The position numbers and the translations under genes are program-made. DNA of 64,000 nucleotides from Acholoe squamosa. Taxonomy: Eukaryota; Annelida; Polychaeta; Phyllodocida; Polynoidae. Every line of letters starts with the position of its first letter. The stretch's first letter is position 1. Under the pieces are notes generated by a model that was not told the origin of the DNA, did not search any database, and worked only from the letters and a program-made list of their open reading frames with translations. The stretch spans positions 2,792,501 through 2,856,500 of the forward strand of contig OX439041.1 in the NCBI GenBank assembly GCA_949317995.1, written 5' to 3'. Shown here in pieces: positions 1-9,800 of the stretch.

Positions 1-543
1 CTATAATATAGTCTGTCACTGTAACTATTCAGCCTATAATATAGTCTGTCACGGTAACTATCCAGCCTATGATATAGTCTGTCACTGTAACTATCCAGCC
101 TATAATATAGTTTGTCACTGTAACTATCCAGCCTATAATATAGTCTGTCACGGTAACTATCCAGCCTATGATATAGTCTGTCACTGTAACTATCCAGCCT
201 ATAATATAGTCTGTCACTGTAACTATCCAGCCTATAATATAGTGTTTGACTGTAACTATCCAGCCTATAATATAGTCTGTCACTGTAACTATCCAGCCTA
301 TAATATAGTCTGTCACTGTAACTATCCAGTCTATGATATAGTCTGTCACTGTAACTATCCAGCCTATAATATAGTCTGTCACTGTAACTATCCAGTCTAT
401 GATATAGTCTGTCACTGTAACTATCCAGCCTATAATATAGTCTGTCACTGTAACTATCCAGTCTATGATATAGTCTGTCACTGTAACTATCCAGCCTATA
501 ATATAGTCTGTCACTGTAACTATCCAGCCTATAATATAGTCTG
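1..543. repeat. 33-bp minisatellite, about 16 copies, cut by the window edge
   Basis: A 33-bp unit containing CTGTCACTGTAACTATCCAG followed by CTATAATATAGT repeats without interruption from base 1, so the array continues to the left. Two unit types (CCTATAAT and TCTATGAT) alternate in places. Because 33 is divisible by three, several frames stay open on both strands and give apparent proteins of an 11-residue repeat. These are repeat artefacts: no non-repetitive coding sequence adjoins them. Confidence 0.95.
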
Positions 544-1018
544 GGTCTGTCACCATCTATCTCTGTCTCTGTCTTTGTCTATACCTGTGTCTGTCTCCCT
601 CTCTCCCTGTCTGTCGTCCTTACTTTTGCATATGCGCAGGCACTGACACATTCCTCTGTGAAATTGTGTAATGTAGTTCTCGCCATGAATATGACCTTAG
701 TTGTTGAAATGGCGTTAAACCTCTATTACTCACTCACTCACTCCTTACCTTTGTCTCTGTCCGTCTGTCTCTGTCTCTTCCTCTCCCCACCTCTCTTCCT
801 GCCTCTCTCCCTTTCATTTCTTCTTCTTCCCTCCATCTGTCCATCTGTCTCTCTGTTTCTGTCTGTCTTTGTCTCTGTCTGTCTCTCTCTCTGCCTGTCT
901 CTGTCCCTTCCTCTCCCTCCTTTCCTCTTCCACTGTCTTTATCCTGTCTTTGTCTGTTACTGTCTGTCTACCTCTCTGTCTGCATGTCTCTCTCTGCTTC
1001 CTTTCCTCTCATTCACCC
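544..1018. repeat. CT-rich low-complexity tract (CTGTCT/CTCTCC)
   Basis: A pyrimidine-rich, imperfect microsatellite region built from CTGTCT, CTCTCC and TTTGTCT words. It is interrupted by about 100 bp of ordinary sequence around 620-730. Open frames across it give Ser/Leu/Cys-rich translations typical of CT repeats, not of a protein. Confidence 0.85.
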
Positions 1019-2691
1019 ACCATATGTTACATTTACCTGTCTATGAATACAAAGGTACTGTCTGCTATTGATGTCAATACTGAGACATCTGTACACACAG
1101 TATGAATACAAATAGCTGTGTTGTACTGCTGTCATTGATCCTCTATCATACGCTAGTAGGACTGTAATAGGACTGTAATACCCTGTATATAAGCCGCACC
1201 TTATATACACAAGTATTGACCCCAGCTGTGCCCTATACCCATGTTGCAGGTGTACCAGTGGGTGCTAGTACCATGCTGGTAGGGCATGGAGGTGTGACTG
1301 CACTGCAGCCACCAGCTCAGGCCTAATTATCATGCATTCTTGTGAGATTTACAGCTTCAGGGGTCAGAAGACACTCTATACATGGGTGAGATTCCACACC
1401 TGCAGGTGTGAAGACTCCACACCTGGAGGTGTGATGAGTGATGGGCTACACTAACCATACCTTTGAAGTTGTATTTTATACTATTAAGCCACTATGTGCT
1501 AATTAATGAGTCTTAATATTACTTCTCTGTGTAGAATGTGACAGAGTGGATTCCCAATAGGTATTACTGACCCCTGAGACCAGTGTAAGACACATGTTGG
1601 TGACCAGCTTCAGCTAGACACAACAGCGCCTGCCCTATCCCGCTAGGTCGGAATAGCGGCGTTATGGAGCCTGACGGGTTGCTGCAATAGCAGTTGCATG
1701 CTGACATCCAGCTCTGGTCTCGCACCAGACTTGTTTCTGGCATCTCACACAGTCTGGAAGTATGGTACCTAGGCAAATGACATGAGAGGTTCCGAGAACA
1801 GGCCTGTCATGGCTGCGCATACAGCAGAACACAAGAAACCTCACTATAGGATATGCATAAGTTTTCAGTGGTGCTTATAGGCGGGGATTCTAAACTACAG
1901 AAAAGTACTAGAATGATCAAAATCTGACTCAAGGTGTGGTGTATAGGCAGTCCCCAACTCATGTTGCACCTTATAGCGACCTAGCGGGTTTGATTATCAG
2001 CCAAAGGAAATAACCCCAACCTCACTGTGGGTCTCGGGGAGGGACAAATGATACACATGTGATAACTGTTATTTGGTAACTCATTGGCAACCAGCTGTGG
2101 CAATGGCTGCACCTGTTGGACATCCCACTACCTCAATATACATGTATGTATGCCTAAGATGCAGGGTATGTACTATTTTGGATACAGGCTGTCCTGTCCC
2201 AAACACCAGGTGGCAGCACTCTGTGTACAGATTGGTCAATACCTGTGTGTGGTTCCAGTAGCAGTCACCCACACAGACAGTGACAATCAATGTGTTAACA
2301 TTGCCACATGGGCTCATATATTCTTAAAATATTGACAAACATGAACATGAATGAATTCAAATCTGTCAAAGTGACAAGCAGGCAATTTGCAATACCACAT
2401 GATGGGGATGCTAGGGTTGTAAAACTATCCTGAAGGACCAAATTAATTTTTATTTCATTTTCTAATTTTGATTATTTTCCTACTTTCTTTTTAAACAGAG
2501 GAGAAGTGATATACTCTTTTTTCTTCAAAAAGCTTAGGTTGTTCCTACTGCAATGTCTAAATCTAAATTGGCCTCAATAAATTTGAAGATTGCATGAAGA
2601 GTTGTAAACTGTGAGAAACATATTTGTTAAACTTAATGCCAAAATTCATTGACAGCATTAGTAACTTAACTAACTCATACTTCTATTTCAG
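1019..2691. other. Non-coding stretch upstream of the sulfotransferase
   Basis: No recognisable gene. It holds one copy of a dispersed ATAAGCCGCACCTTATATACACAAG-type repeat (1194-1218), a second related edge near 1871-1890, and a CTCF-like motif at 2204-2217. Part of it is probably intron or promoter of the downstream gene, since a good 3' splice site ends at 2691. Confidence 0.5.
2204..2217 (+). promoter_or_regulatory. CTCF-like motif
   Basis: CACCAGGTGGCAGC matches the core CTCF consensus (CCASYAGRKGGCRS) at most positions. A single motif match in 64 kb has a real chance of being random; no chromatin evidence is available. Confidence 0.3.
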
Positions 2692-2760
2692 ACTCCTGAA
2701 TATCAGAATGGTGCTGTAGCATCTCCTGGAAACCTCCTGACTTTTGATCTCTGTGACAAC
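2692..2760 (+). promoter_or_regulatory. 5' leader of sulfotransferase exon, with a short upstream ORF
   Basis: A pyrimidine-rich tract ending TTCTATTTCAG (AG at 2690-2691) looks like a 3' splice site, so the coding exon probably begins at 2692 and an upstream non-coding exon lies to the left. The leader contains an ATG at 2708 followed by two codons and TAG (ATG GTG CTG TAG, 2708-2719), a three-codon uORF 41 bases before the main start, which could reduce translation. Confidence 0.45.
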
Positions 2761-3978
2761 ATGATGCCTGGAATCATTCATCAGCTTGTTTGGCGGAAGC
2801 GGAAGAGAAGCGTGATCCTCTTCATCTTACTCTTCATTGTTTTCTTCTTGTTGATGAGCCTAAGTTCTCAATCAGTGCATCATCGGTCAGTCCGCAGCAC
2901 ATCTAACAACAATCTCCTGTACATCAAGATGATAAAGTGTGCCAGTGAGACTTTGGCCTCTGTGTTTCGGCGGTATGCATATACCCGTAACCTGTCTATT
3001 GTCCTCCCTGTGCAGAAGCGGATTTATCTCGGGTGGCCATATGCGATGGACCATGACTCTTATAGACCATCGAAAACAGGCGAGTTTAACATGTTGGTTG
3101 ACCATGCGGTGTATGACGAGGGATTCATGTCAGATCTGATGCCGGAGGGTACTGCATTTGTGACCAGTATCCGCGAACCTTACTCCCAGTTTAAGTCTAT
3201 GTTTAACTACTACAAGCTGGCCCTAAACAGCAATATATCCTCCACAGTACAAGACCCAATCACTGAGTACCTCACTCATATAGAAAAGTATGAGCGCCTT
3301 TACAAATCCCCGGAAATGGCTGCAAAGCGTTATTGCATCCCAGATGGATATAGCATGAGTAAAAACCTCATGGCTTTCAACCTGGGGTTCCCCACTGGGA
3401 AACCAGATGGTACAGATGATGCCTCTGATAACGAGGAATTTGTACAGTATTTCCTAGCCTCGCTCCAGTCTAAATTCAAACTAGTCCTGATTGTGGAGTA
3501 TTTTGATGAGTCGATGGTGTTACTGAAGCACGTCATGGGCTGGACCATCAAGGACATTTTGTACCACAGGAGGAATATCGGCCAGTACGCCACCAGTCCC
3601 CCCATCAAAAAAGTAGACGATACAGAAAACATCAAAATCTACAAAAAGTGGAGCTCTGTCGATTACAAACTCTATGACCACTTCTTGAAATTGTTCTGGC
3701 AGAAAGTTGAAGATGAAGGCAGTGGGTTTTATAACGAGTTGAAATATTATCAGAAGTTGAACAGAGTGGCTAATAAATACTGCCAGGATGTGGAAACCAA
3801 GGCGGTGGATGTAAGCCATAAGGTAACGGTAGCTAAGTCTTCATTCACGGAGGCGTTCACGCTGGACGCTGGTTTCTGTAAGGTGTTTAGCAGCTCGCTG
3901 AATGACGAGGTCAGGGCGCAGTATGATACCATTCCTGTACATGTTGAACCTGTAAATCCAATAAAGGACTTTTGCTGA
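2761..3978 (+). CDS. Galactose-3-O-sulfotransferase family protein (galactosylceramide sulfotransferase-like)
   Basis: A 405-residue protein in one exon. Family role: Golgi transfer of sulfate from PAPS to the 3-OH of terminal galactose on glycolipids or glycoproteins. Seen: a short basic cytoplasmic tail (residues 1-16, WRKRKR), one membrane anchor (about 17-34) and a lumenal domain, i.e. type II topology. The 5'-phosphosulfate-binding region is at 53-66 (LLYIKMIKCASETL), the 3'-phosphate-binding region at 134-151 (VTSIREPYSQFKSMFNYY), and family-typical segments are NLMAFNLGFP at 202-211 and VEYFDESMVLLKHVMGW at 245-261. N77 (NLS) and N158 (NIS) are N-glycosylation sequons. Length is normal for the family. 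The first of two adjacent Met codons is used. The first binding loop departs from the usual KTHKTGSST-like form, having KMIKCASET. Acceptor specificity within the family cannot be read from sequence. Confidence 0.88.
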   Translation: MMPGIIHQLVWRKRKRSVILFILLFIVFFLLMSLSSQSVHHRSVRSTSNNNLLYIKMIKCASETLASVFRRYAYTRNLSIVLPVQKRIYLGWPYAMDHDSYRPSKTGEFNMLVDHAVYDEGFMSDLMPEGTAFVTSIREPYSQFKSMFNYYKLALNSNISSTVQDPITEYLTHIEKYERLYKSPEMAAKRYCIPDGYSMSKNLMAFNLGFPTGKPDGTDDASDNEEFVQYFLASLQSKFKLVLIVEYFDESMVLLKHVMGWTIKDILYHRRNIGQYATSPPIKKVDDTENIKIYKKWSSVDYKLYDHFLKLFWQKVEDEGSGFYNELKYYQKLNRVANKYCQDVETKAVDVSHKVTVAKSSFTEAFTLDAGFCKVFSSSLNDEVRAQYDTIPVHVEPVNPIKDFC

Positions 3979-4744
3979 TATCCACAGGGCACAGGGGTAT
4001 TGGAACAAGAGGGGGGAAGGAGGGATGGGGGGGCTTGGCCCCCAAATTCCAGGCCAGGGAACAGACTATGTTTTGCCCCCCCCCCCTTCTGAATCTGGAA
4101 ACCGATGCATGCTGTTTTGGTGAACATGGTCATTTGCTCATGAATTGACCTATTAATTAGAAGAGAAAATGTGTATTTTCATAATTGCCCTTTTGGGGGT
4201 GGTTCATTTGCTATGCTTAGAGTCAATATGGCCTGCCCGACACCCTTTGGCCCCCTCAAAGTCACATTGCCTCTGACAACCTGCAGCATACTTTCAATAG
4301 AAGGTGGACTTGGATAAGGACTGGCGATACAAGGTACTGGAATAACACTAGAAATCAACACAGAAAATGAAGCCACTGGCTACATACTGCAAGATGGGAT
4401 GGTGAAAGTGGATAAATGTTGTTACAACGTATGGTATCTTCTTGTTATCTTCTTGTTATTTACCAATGTTGATCAGAGATTGATCTACATTTTATTGATA
4501 TATCTAACCCATTATGGGATTAATGTCTTTCCCTCATACATATCAAAATTGGCTTTAAAACATATATCAATATAAGACCTATAATTTAGGCCAAGTATAT
4601 GGTATGAAACAGGGATCTGTGCTATTAATCATCACTATGCAAGACTGCCCAATAGCATACGTGAGTTTGTTACTTCTAGCGCGCTGTTTCAATTGTACCT
4701 TACACATAATGTACAGCATTTACGGCATGTAACCTGTTTTTGTT

Positions 4745-5060
4745 GTTGTTAAACCTCCATTGTATCAATGTTGATCTTACATTGTATCAAATTTGGTTGT
4801 ATTGTATCAAAGTTTAAAACATAAGTGTATCAATTTTGGATCACATTAGATGAGGTTAAACCTGCATTCTATCATTAGAGAGCCTAGAAATGTTGGATGT
4901 GAGTTTTATCAATGTATGCCTGATCTACATCGTATCAATGTTGGATGTCCATTGTAGCAATATGTAACCTACAATGTATAAAGGATAAGCCTATATCGTA
5001 TCAATGTTGAACCTCGCCTTATCCATATTTGAGCCTCAGTGTTATGCTTTATCACTGTAT
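4745..5060. repeat. Degenerate short tandem repeat (TGTATCAATGTTGGA-like)
   Basis: About ten diverged copies of TTGTATCAATGTTGATC / ATTGTATCAAATTTGG spaced 20-40 bp apart, with no fixed period. It looks like an old decayed minisatellite in the probable 3' UTR of the sulfotransferase. Confidence 0.5.
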
Positions 5061-5391
5061 TAACCTATTATTGGCACCAATCAAACTTGCCAGATTGAGG
5101 TCCAAAAAAACTGTGATCTCTTATGCAATGTGATATTTACACATTTCTACGTTAGCTTATAAAAAAGAAAAAAGCAAGAGTCGGTAAAACTGCTATGGCA
5201 AGAAAACATTTCGATATATTAACAATTATACTTCTATGTTTCCATATGATTTATCATGCTGAAATTCTTGGTGATAAATGTGTCCACCCCAGATATAGGA
5301 TAAGTTATTACTCACAGATAAAGACTACAGATCTGACTCTCAGGTAGTATGGGGTGCATCCCAGTCTGACCTGAATTAAGTTACTGTTGAA

Positions 5392-5397
5392 AATAAA
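5392..5397 (+). terminator. Candidate poly(A) signal for the sulfotransferase gene
   Basis: AATAAA, the first canonical hexamer I find downstream of the stop at 3978, implying a 3' UTR of about 1.4 kb. The first part of that UTR has G/C homopolymer runs (4012-4085); at 4745-5060 there is a degenerate repeat of TTGTATCAATGTTGGA-like words. Confidence 0.4.
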
Positions 5398-5549
5398 GAC
5401 ATACTGAAATCACATAACCTCTTATCTTCCTTCTGTAGCTGTCCATCTTCTGTGTTATGTATGCCGTTTCATTAAATTGAATTGCTAAAAACAACAGGTG
5501 ACAGAAAATCCTTTACTTTAGAGACAGCATGTGTCAGGATGCAAAAACC

Positions 5550-5806
5550 CAATACTTATAAGGCGCATCTTATACACAAGCATAAATGTCCCCAGCATGC
5601 CTAAGGGGCCATCCACAAATGATGAAGTGGGAGGAGGGGGGGGGGTCTGGCCAATGACAGAATTGATTTTCCATATACCATAAGCATTGCAAAATTGGCA
5701 AAAAACATGAGAAGTGGGGAGGGGGGTCAGAAATTGTCAAATTTTGCATGACTACATTTATGGATGGCCTCTAATAGAATCAGCAAAGTGTGCCTTATAG
5801 GCGAAA
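5550..5806. mobile_element. MITE-like element (ATAAGGCGCATCTTATA ends) carrying a nested insert
   Basis: Begins CTTATAAGGCGCATCTTATACACAAG-like and ends in the imperfect complement (GTGCCTTATAGGCGAAATC). The same motif recurs as ATAAGCCGCACCTTATATACACAAG at 1194-1218 and, inverted, as TTGTGTATAAGATGCGGCTTAT around 11735-11757, so it is a dispersed family. A second element interrupts this copy at 5607-5769. Confidence 0.45.
5607..5769. mobile_element. Small MITE nested in another MITE
   Basis: Inverted ends GGCCATCCACAAATGATG and CATTTATGGATGGCC bound 163 bp that contain two G-runs (about 5631-5646 and 5716-5728). Both flanks belong to the surrounding ATAAGGCGCATCTTATA element, so this insertion is the younger of the two. 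Confidence 0.5.
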
Positions 5807-6099
5807 TCAGGACCCAGATTAACACTAAATTAGATTGATGCAGTGAATCAGTTTTGTAAGGTCCCCGGTCATTGGTGTGCTCAGACTCCTCCATCAACCC
5901 ACCGGATTGATGAGTAGACCAACTTCTATGTTTTATGAAAACTTTATGAAATTATGCATTAAAGCACTATCTAACCTTTAAAGAATCAAATACTGGCCCA
6001 GTGGACACTTGTCACTGCCCTGAAGCATGCAACACTGATAAAATTTCGGCATTAACGCTATGGAACTTTCCATCAGTATCACCGCTTCAGGCTGTTGAT

Positions 6100-6345
6100 G
6101 GCCCAGAATGGTCATGTGACTGCTAATAAGTTCAAGAGGTCAAATGATGTCCTCTCGCAGTGGTGGCAGCCGCCCGTCGGCCACCTGTCAGCCGCTGCAG
6201 TAATGATGAAATTTCAAAGATTTGGGCTGAATAAGGAACCAGTATGACACACGCCAAGATCTAATAGAGCTAGAAAGGTGGAAATACTGTCCCTATACTA
6301 GGCCGTCCATCAGTGACTGACGGCCATCATATGAGAAAGTGAGTT
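6100..6345 (+). repeat. Dispersed repeat, partner of 53880-54065
   Basis: Contains TCAAGAGGTCAAATGATGT, GCAGTGGTGGCAGCCGCCC, CTAATAGAGCTAGAAA and CCGTCCATCAGTGACTGACG. The same words occur in inverted order and strand at 53880-54065, showing two copies of one interspersed element. No coding capacity seen. Confidence 0.55.
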
Positions 6346-6538
6346 GGCTCGGCTCTGTCCAATCAGAAAGATAAGGTTCCATAACATATTTGTATATACT
6401 TAGGTATGGCTCCCATTGGATTGACTACAAGGTAGACAGGTACTGTGTGTAAATGGTGGACGGATGATTTATTCATTCCTGAGGTGCATATGTTGACTAT
6501 GTATGAGTCAATGACAAGTTTAGTGCAATCGGCACATG

Positions 6539-6544
6539 TTTATT
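6539..6544 (-). terminator. Candidate poly(A) signal for the GST gene
   Basis: TTTATT on the + strand, i.e. AATAAA on the - strand, about 280 bases after the GST stop. A second candidate lies at 6468-6473. Confidence 0.4.
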
Positions 6545-6823
6545 TCAATGAAATGTACATACAGTGGTTAGTCTGAACTACTGTTACCTAGGAGGTTCAG
6601 TATCAGGTCCTACCTTGACTAATTCCTTGCCCAGAGTCAGACAACCAGTGCTGCCACCACAGTAACAAGATTGGAGGCGACCTCTGGTCCTACTCTTACA
6701 GTTACCACACTACTCATATTGCCGTCTCAAGTAAGGAGCTAACACTATATAACATCTTACACACACCCACACACACACATAGCCTGCTGTATATCTATCC
6801 AAAATGATACTACTTTGAATTGC

Positions 6824-9800
6824 TCAGGGTCGTTTGGCAATCCATGCAGCAATGTTAGGTTCGGCACACACACGTTCCCTCATGGCCTTCAGTTTGGGAT
6901 AATCGTCCCAGTTGTACTCATAGTTCATCCTCAGAGGTGCATCTAACCAGTGGGTGGCCGCAATATCAGCCAGGGTTAGCTAGAAAAAATCAGGATATTG
7001 GTATTTCAAGTGCCATTTGCTCCATAACGAATATTGTAGCCACATTGTTAAGTCTAAGGTTTTGCAGTTACAAAGGTAGCCCTAAGTCATAGATAACAGC
7101 CAAAGGTAGCCTTAAGTCATAGATAACAGCCAAAAGTAGCCCTAAGTCATAGATAACAGCCACAGGTAGCCCTAAGTCATAGATAACAGCCAAAGGTAGC
7201 CTTAAGTCATAGATAACAGCAAAAAATAGCCCTAAGTAATAGATAACAGCCACAAGTAGCCCTAAGTCATAGATAACAGCCACAAGTAGCCCTAAGTCAT
7301 AGATAACAGCCAAAGGTAGCCCTAAGTCATAGATAACAGCCAAAGGTAGCCTTAAGTCATAGATAACAGCCAAAGGTAGCCTTAAGTCATAGATAACAGC
7401 CAAAAGTAGCCCTAAGTCATAGATGACAGCCAAAGGTAGCCTTAAGTCATAGATAACAGCCAAAGGTAGCCTTAAGTCATAGATAACAGCCACAGGTAGC
7501 CCTAAGTAATAGATAACAGCCACAAGTAGCCTTAAGTCATAGATAACAGCCACAAGTAGCCCTAAGTCATAGATAACCGCCACAGGTAGCCCTAAGTCAT
7601 AGATAACAGCCAAAAGTAGCCCTAAGTCATAGATAACAGCCACAAGTAGCCCTAAGTCATAGATAACAGCCACAGGTAGCCCTAAGCCATAGATAACAGC
7701 CAAAGGTAGCCCTAAGTCATAGATAACAGCCACAGGTAGCCCTAAGTCATAGATAACGGCCACAGGTAGCCCTAAGTCATAGATAACAGCCACAGGTAGC
7801 CCTAATTCATAGATAACAGCCACAAGTAGCCCTAAGTCATAGAAAACAGCAACAAGTAGCCCTAAGTCATAGATAACAGCCACAAGTAGCCTTAAGTCAT
7901 AGATAACAGCCACAAGTAGCCCTAAGTCATAGATAACAGCCACAAGTAGCCTCAAGTCATAAATACAGCCAAAGGTAGCCCTAAGTCATAGATAACAGCC
8001 ATATGTAGCCCTAAGCCATAGATAACAGCCACAGGTAGCCCTAAGCCATAGATAACAGCCAAAGGTAGCCCTAAGTCATAGATAACAGCCACAAGTAGCC
8101 TCAAGTCATAGATAACAGCCAAAGGTAGCCCTAAGTCATAGATAACAGCCAAAGGTAGCCCTAAGTCATAGATAACAGCCATATGTAGCCCTAAGCCATA
8201 GATAACAGCCAAAGGTAGCCCTAAGTCATAGATAACAGCCAAAGGTAGCCCTAAGTCATAGATAACAGCCACAAGTAGCCCTAAGTCATAGATAACAGCC
8301 ACAAGTAGCCTTAAGTCATAGATAACAGCCAAAAGTCATAGATAACAGCCACAAGTAGCCCTAAGTCATAGATAACAGCCAGAGGTAGCCCTAAGTCATA
8401 GATAACAGCCACAAGTAGCCTTAAGTCATAGATAACAACCAAAGGTAGCCTTAAGTCATAGATAACAGCCAAAGGTAGCCAAAAGTCATAGATAACAGCC
8501 AAAAGTAGCCCTAAGTCATAGATAACAGCCACAGGTAGCCCTAAGTCATAGATAACAGCCACAAGTAGCCCTGAGCCATAGATAACAACCAAAGGTAGCC
8601 TTAAGTCATAGATAACAGCCAAAGGTAGCCCTAAGTCATAGATAACAGCCACAGGTAGCCCTAAGTCATAGATAACAGCCACAAGTAGCCCTAAGTCATA
8701 GATAACAGCCACAGGTAGCCCTAAGTCATAGATAACAGCCACAGGTAGCCCTTAGTCATAGATAACAGCCAAAGGTAGCCCTAAGCCATAGATAACAGCC
8801 AAAGGTAGCCCTAAGTCATAGATAACAGCCACAGGTAGCCCTAAGTCATAGATAACAGCCACAGGTAGCCCTAAGCCATATATAACAGCCAAAGGTAGCC
8901 CTAAGTCATAGATAACAGCCACAAGTAGCCCTAAGTCATAGATAACAGCCACAGGTAGCCCTAAGTCATAGATAACAGCCACAAGTAGCCCTAAGTCATA
9001 GATAACAGCCACAGGTAGCCCTAAGTCATAGATAACAGCCACAAGTAGCCTTAAGTCATAGATAACAGCCAAAGGTAGCCCTAAGTCATAGATAACAGCC
9101 ACAAGTAGCCTTAAGTCATAGATAACAGCCAAAAGTAGCCCTAAGTCATAGATAACAGCCACAAGTAGCCCTAAGTCATAGATAACAGCCACAAGTAGCC
9201 CTAAGTCATAGATAACAGCCAAAGGTAGCCCTTAGTCATAGATAACAGCCACAGGTAACCCTGAGTCATAGATAACAGCCACAAGTAGCCCTAAGTCATA
9301 GATAACAGCCACAAGTAGCCCTAAGCCATAGATAACAGCCAAAGGTAGCCTTAAGTCATAGATAACAGCCACAGGTAGCCCTAAGTCATAGATAACAGCC
9401 ACAAGTAGCCCTAATCATAGATAACAGCCACAAGTAGCCTTAAGTCATAGATAACAGCCAAAAGTAGCCCTAAGTCATAGATAACAGCCACAAGTAGCCC
9501 TAAGCCATAGATAACAGCCAAAGGTAGCCCTAAGTCATAGATAACAGCCACAGGTAGCCCTAAGCCATATATAACAGCCAAAGGTAGCCCTAAGCCATAG
9601 ATAACAGCCAAAGGTAGCCCTAAGTCATACATAACAGCCACAAGTAGCCTTAAGTCATAGATAACAGCCACAGGTAGCCCTAAGTCATAGATAACAGCCA
9701 CAGGTAGCCCTAAGTCATGGATAACAGCCACAGGTATGCCTAAGTCATAGATAACAGCCACAAGTAGCCTTAAGTCATAGATAACAGCCACAGGTAGCCC

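Noticed and set aside
29..646. Open frames on both strands encoding an 11-residue repeat (DYIIGWIVTVT or CNYPAYNIVCH)
   Set aside because: They follow from a stop-poor 33-bp unit in frame on both strands; no unique coding sequence, splice or start context adjoins them.
869..1105. Ser/Leu/Cys-rich plus-strand frames near 0.7-1.1 kb
   Set aside because: They translate a CT microsatellite.
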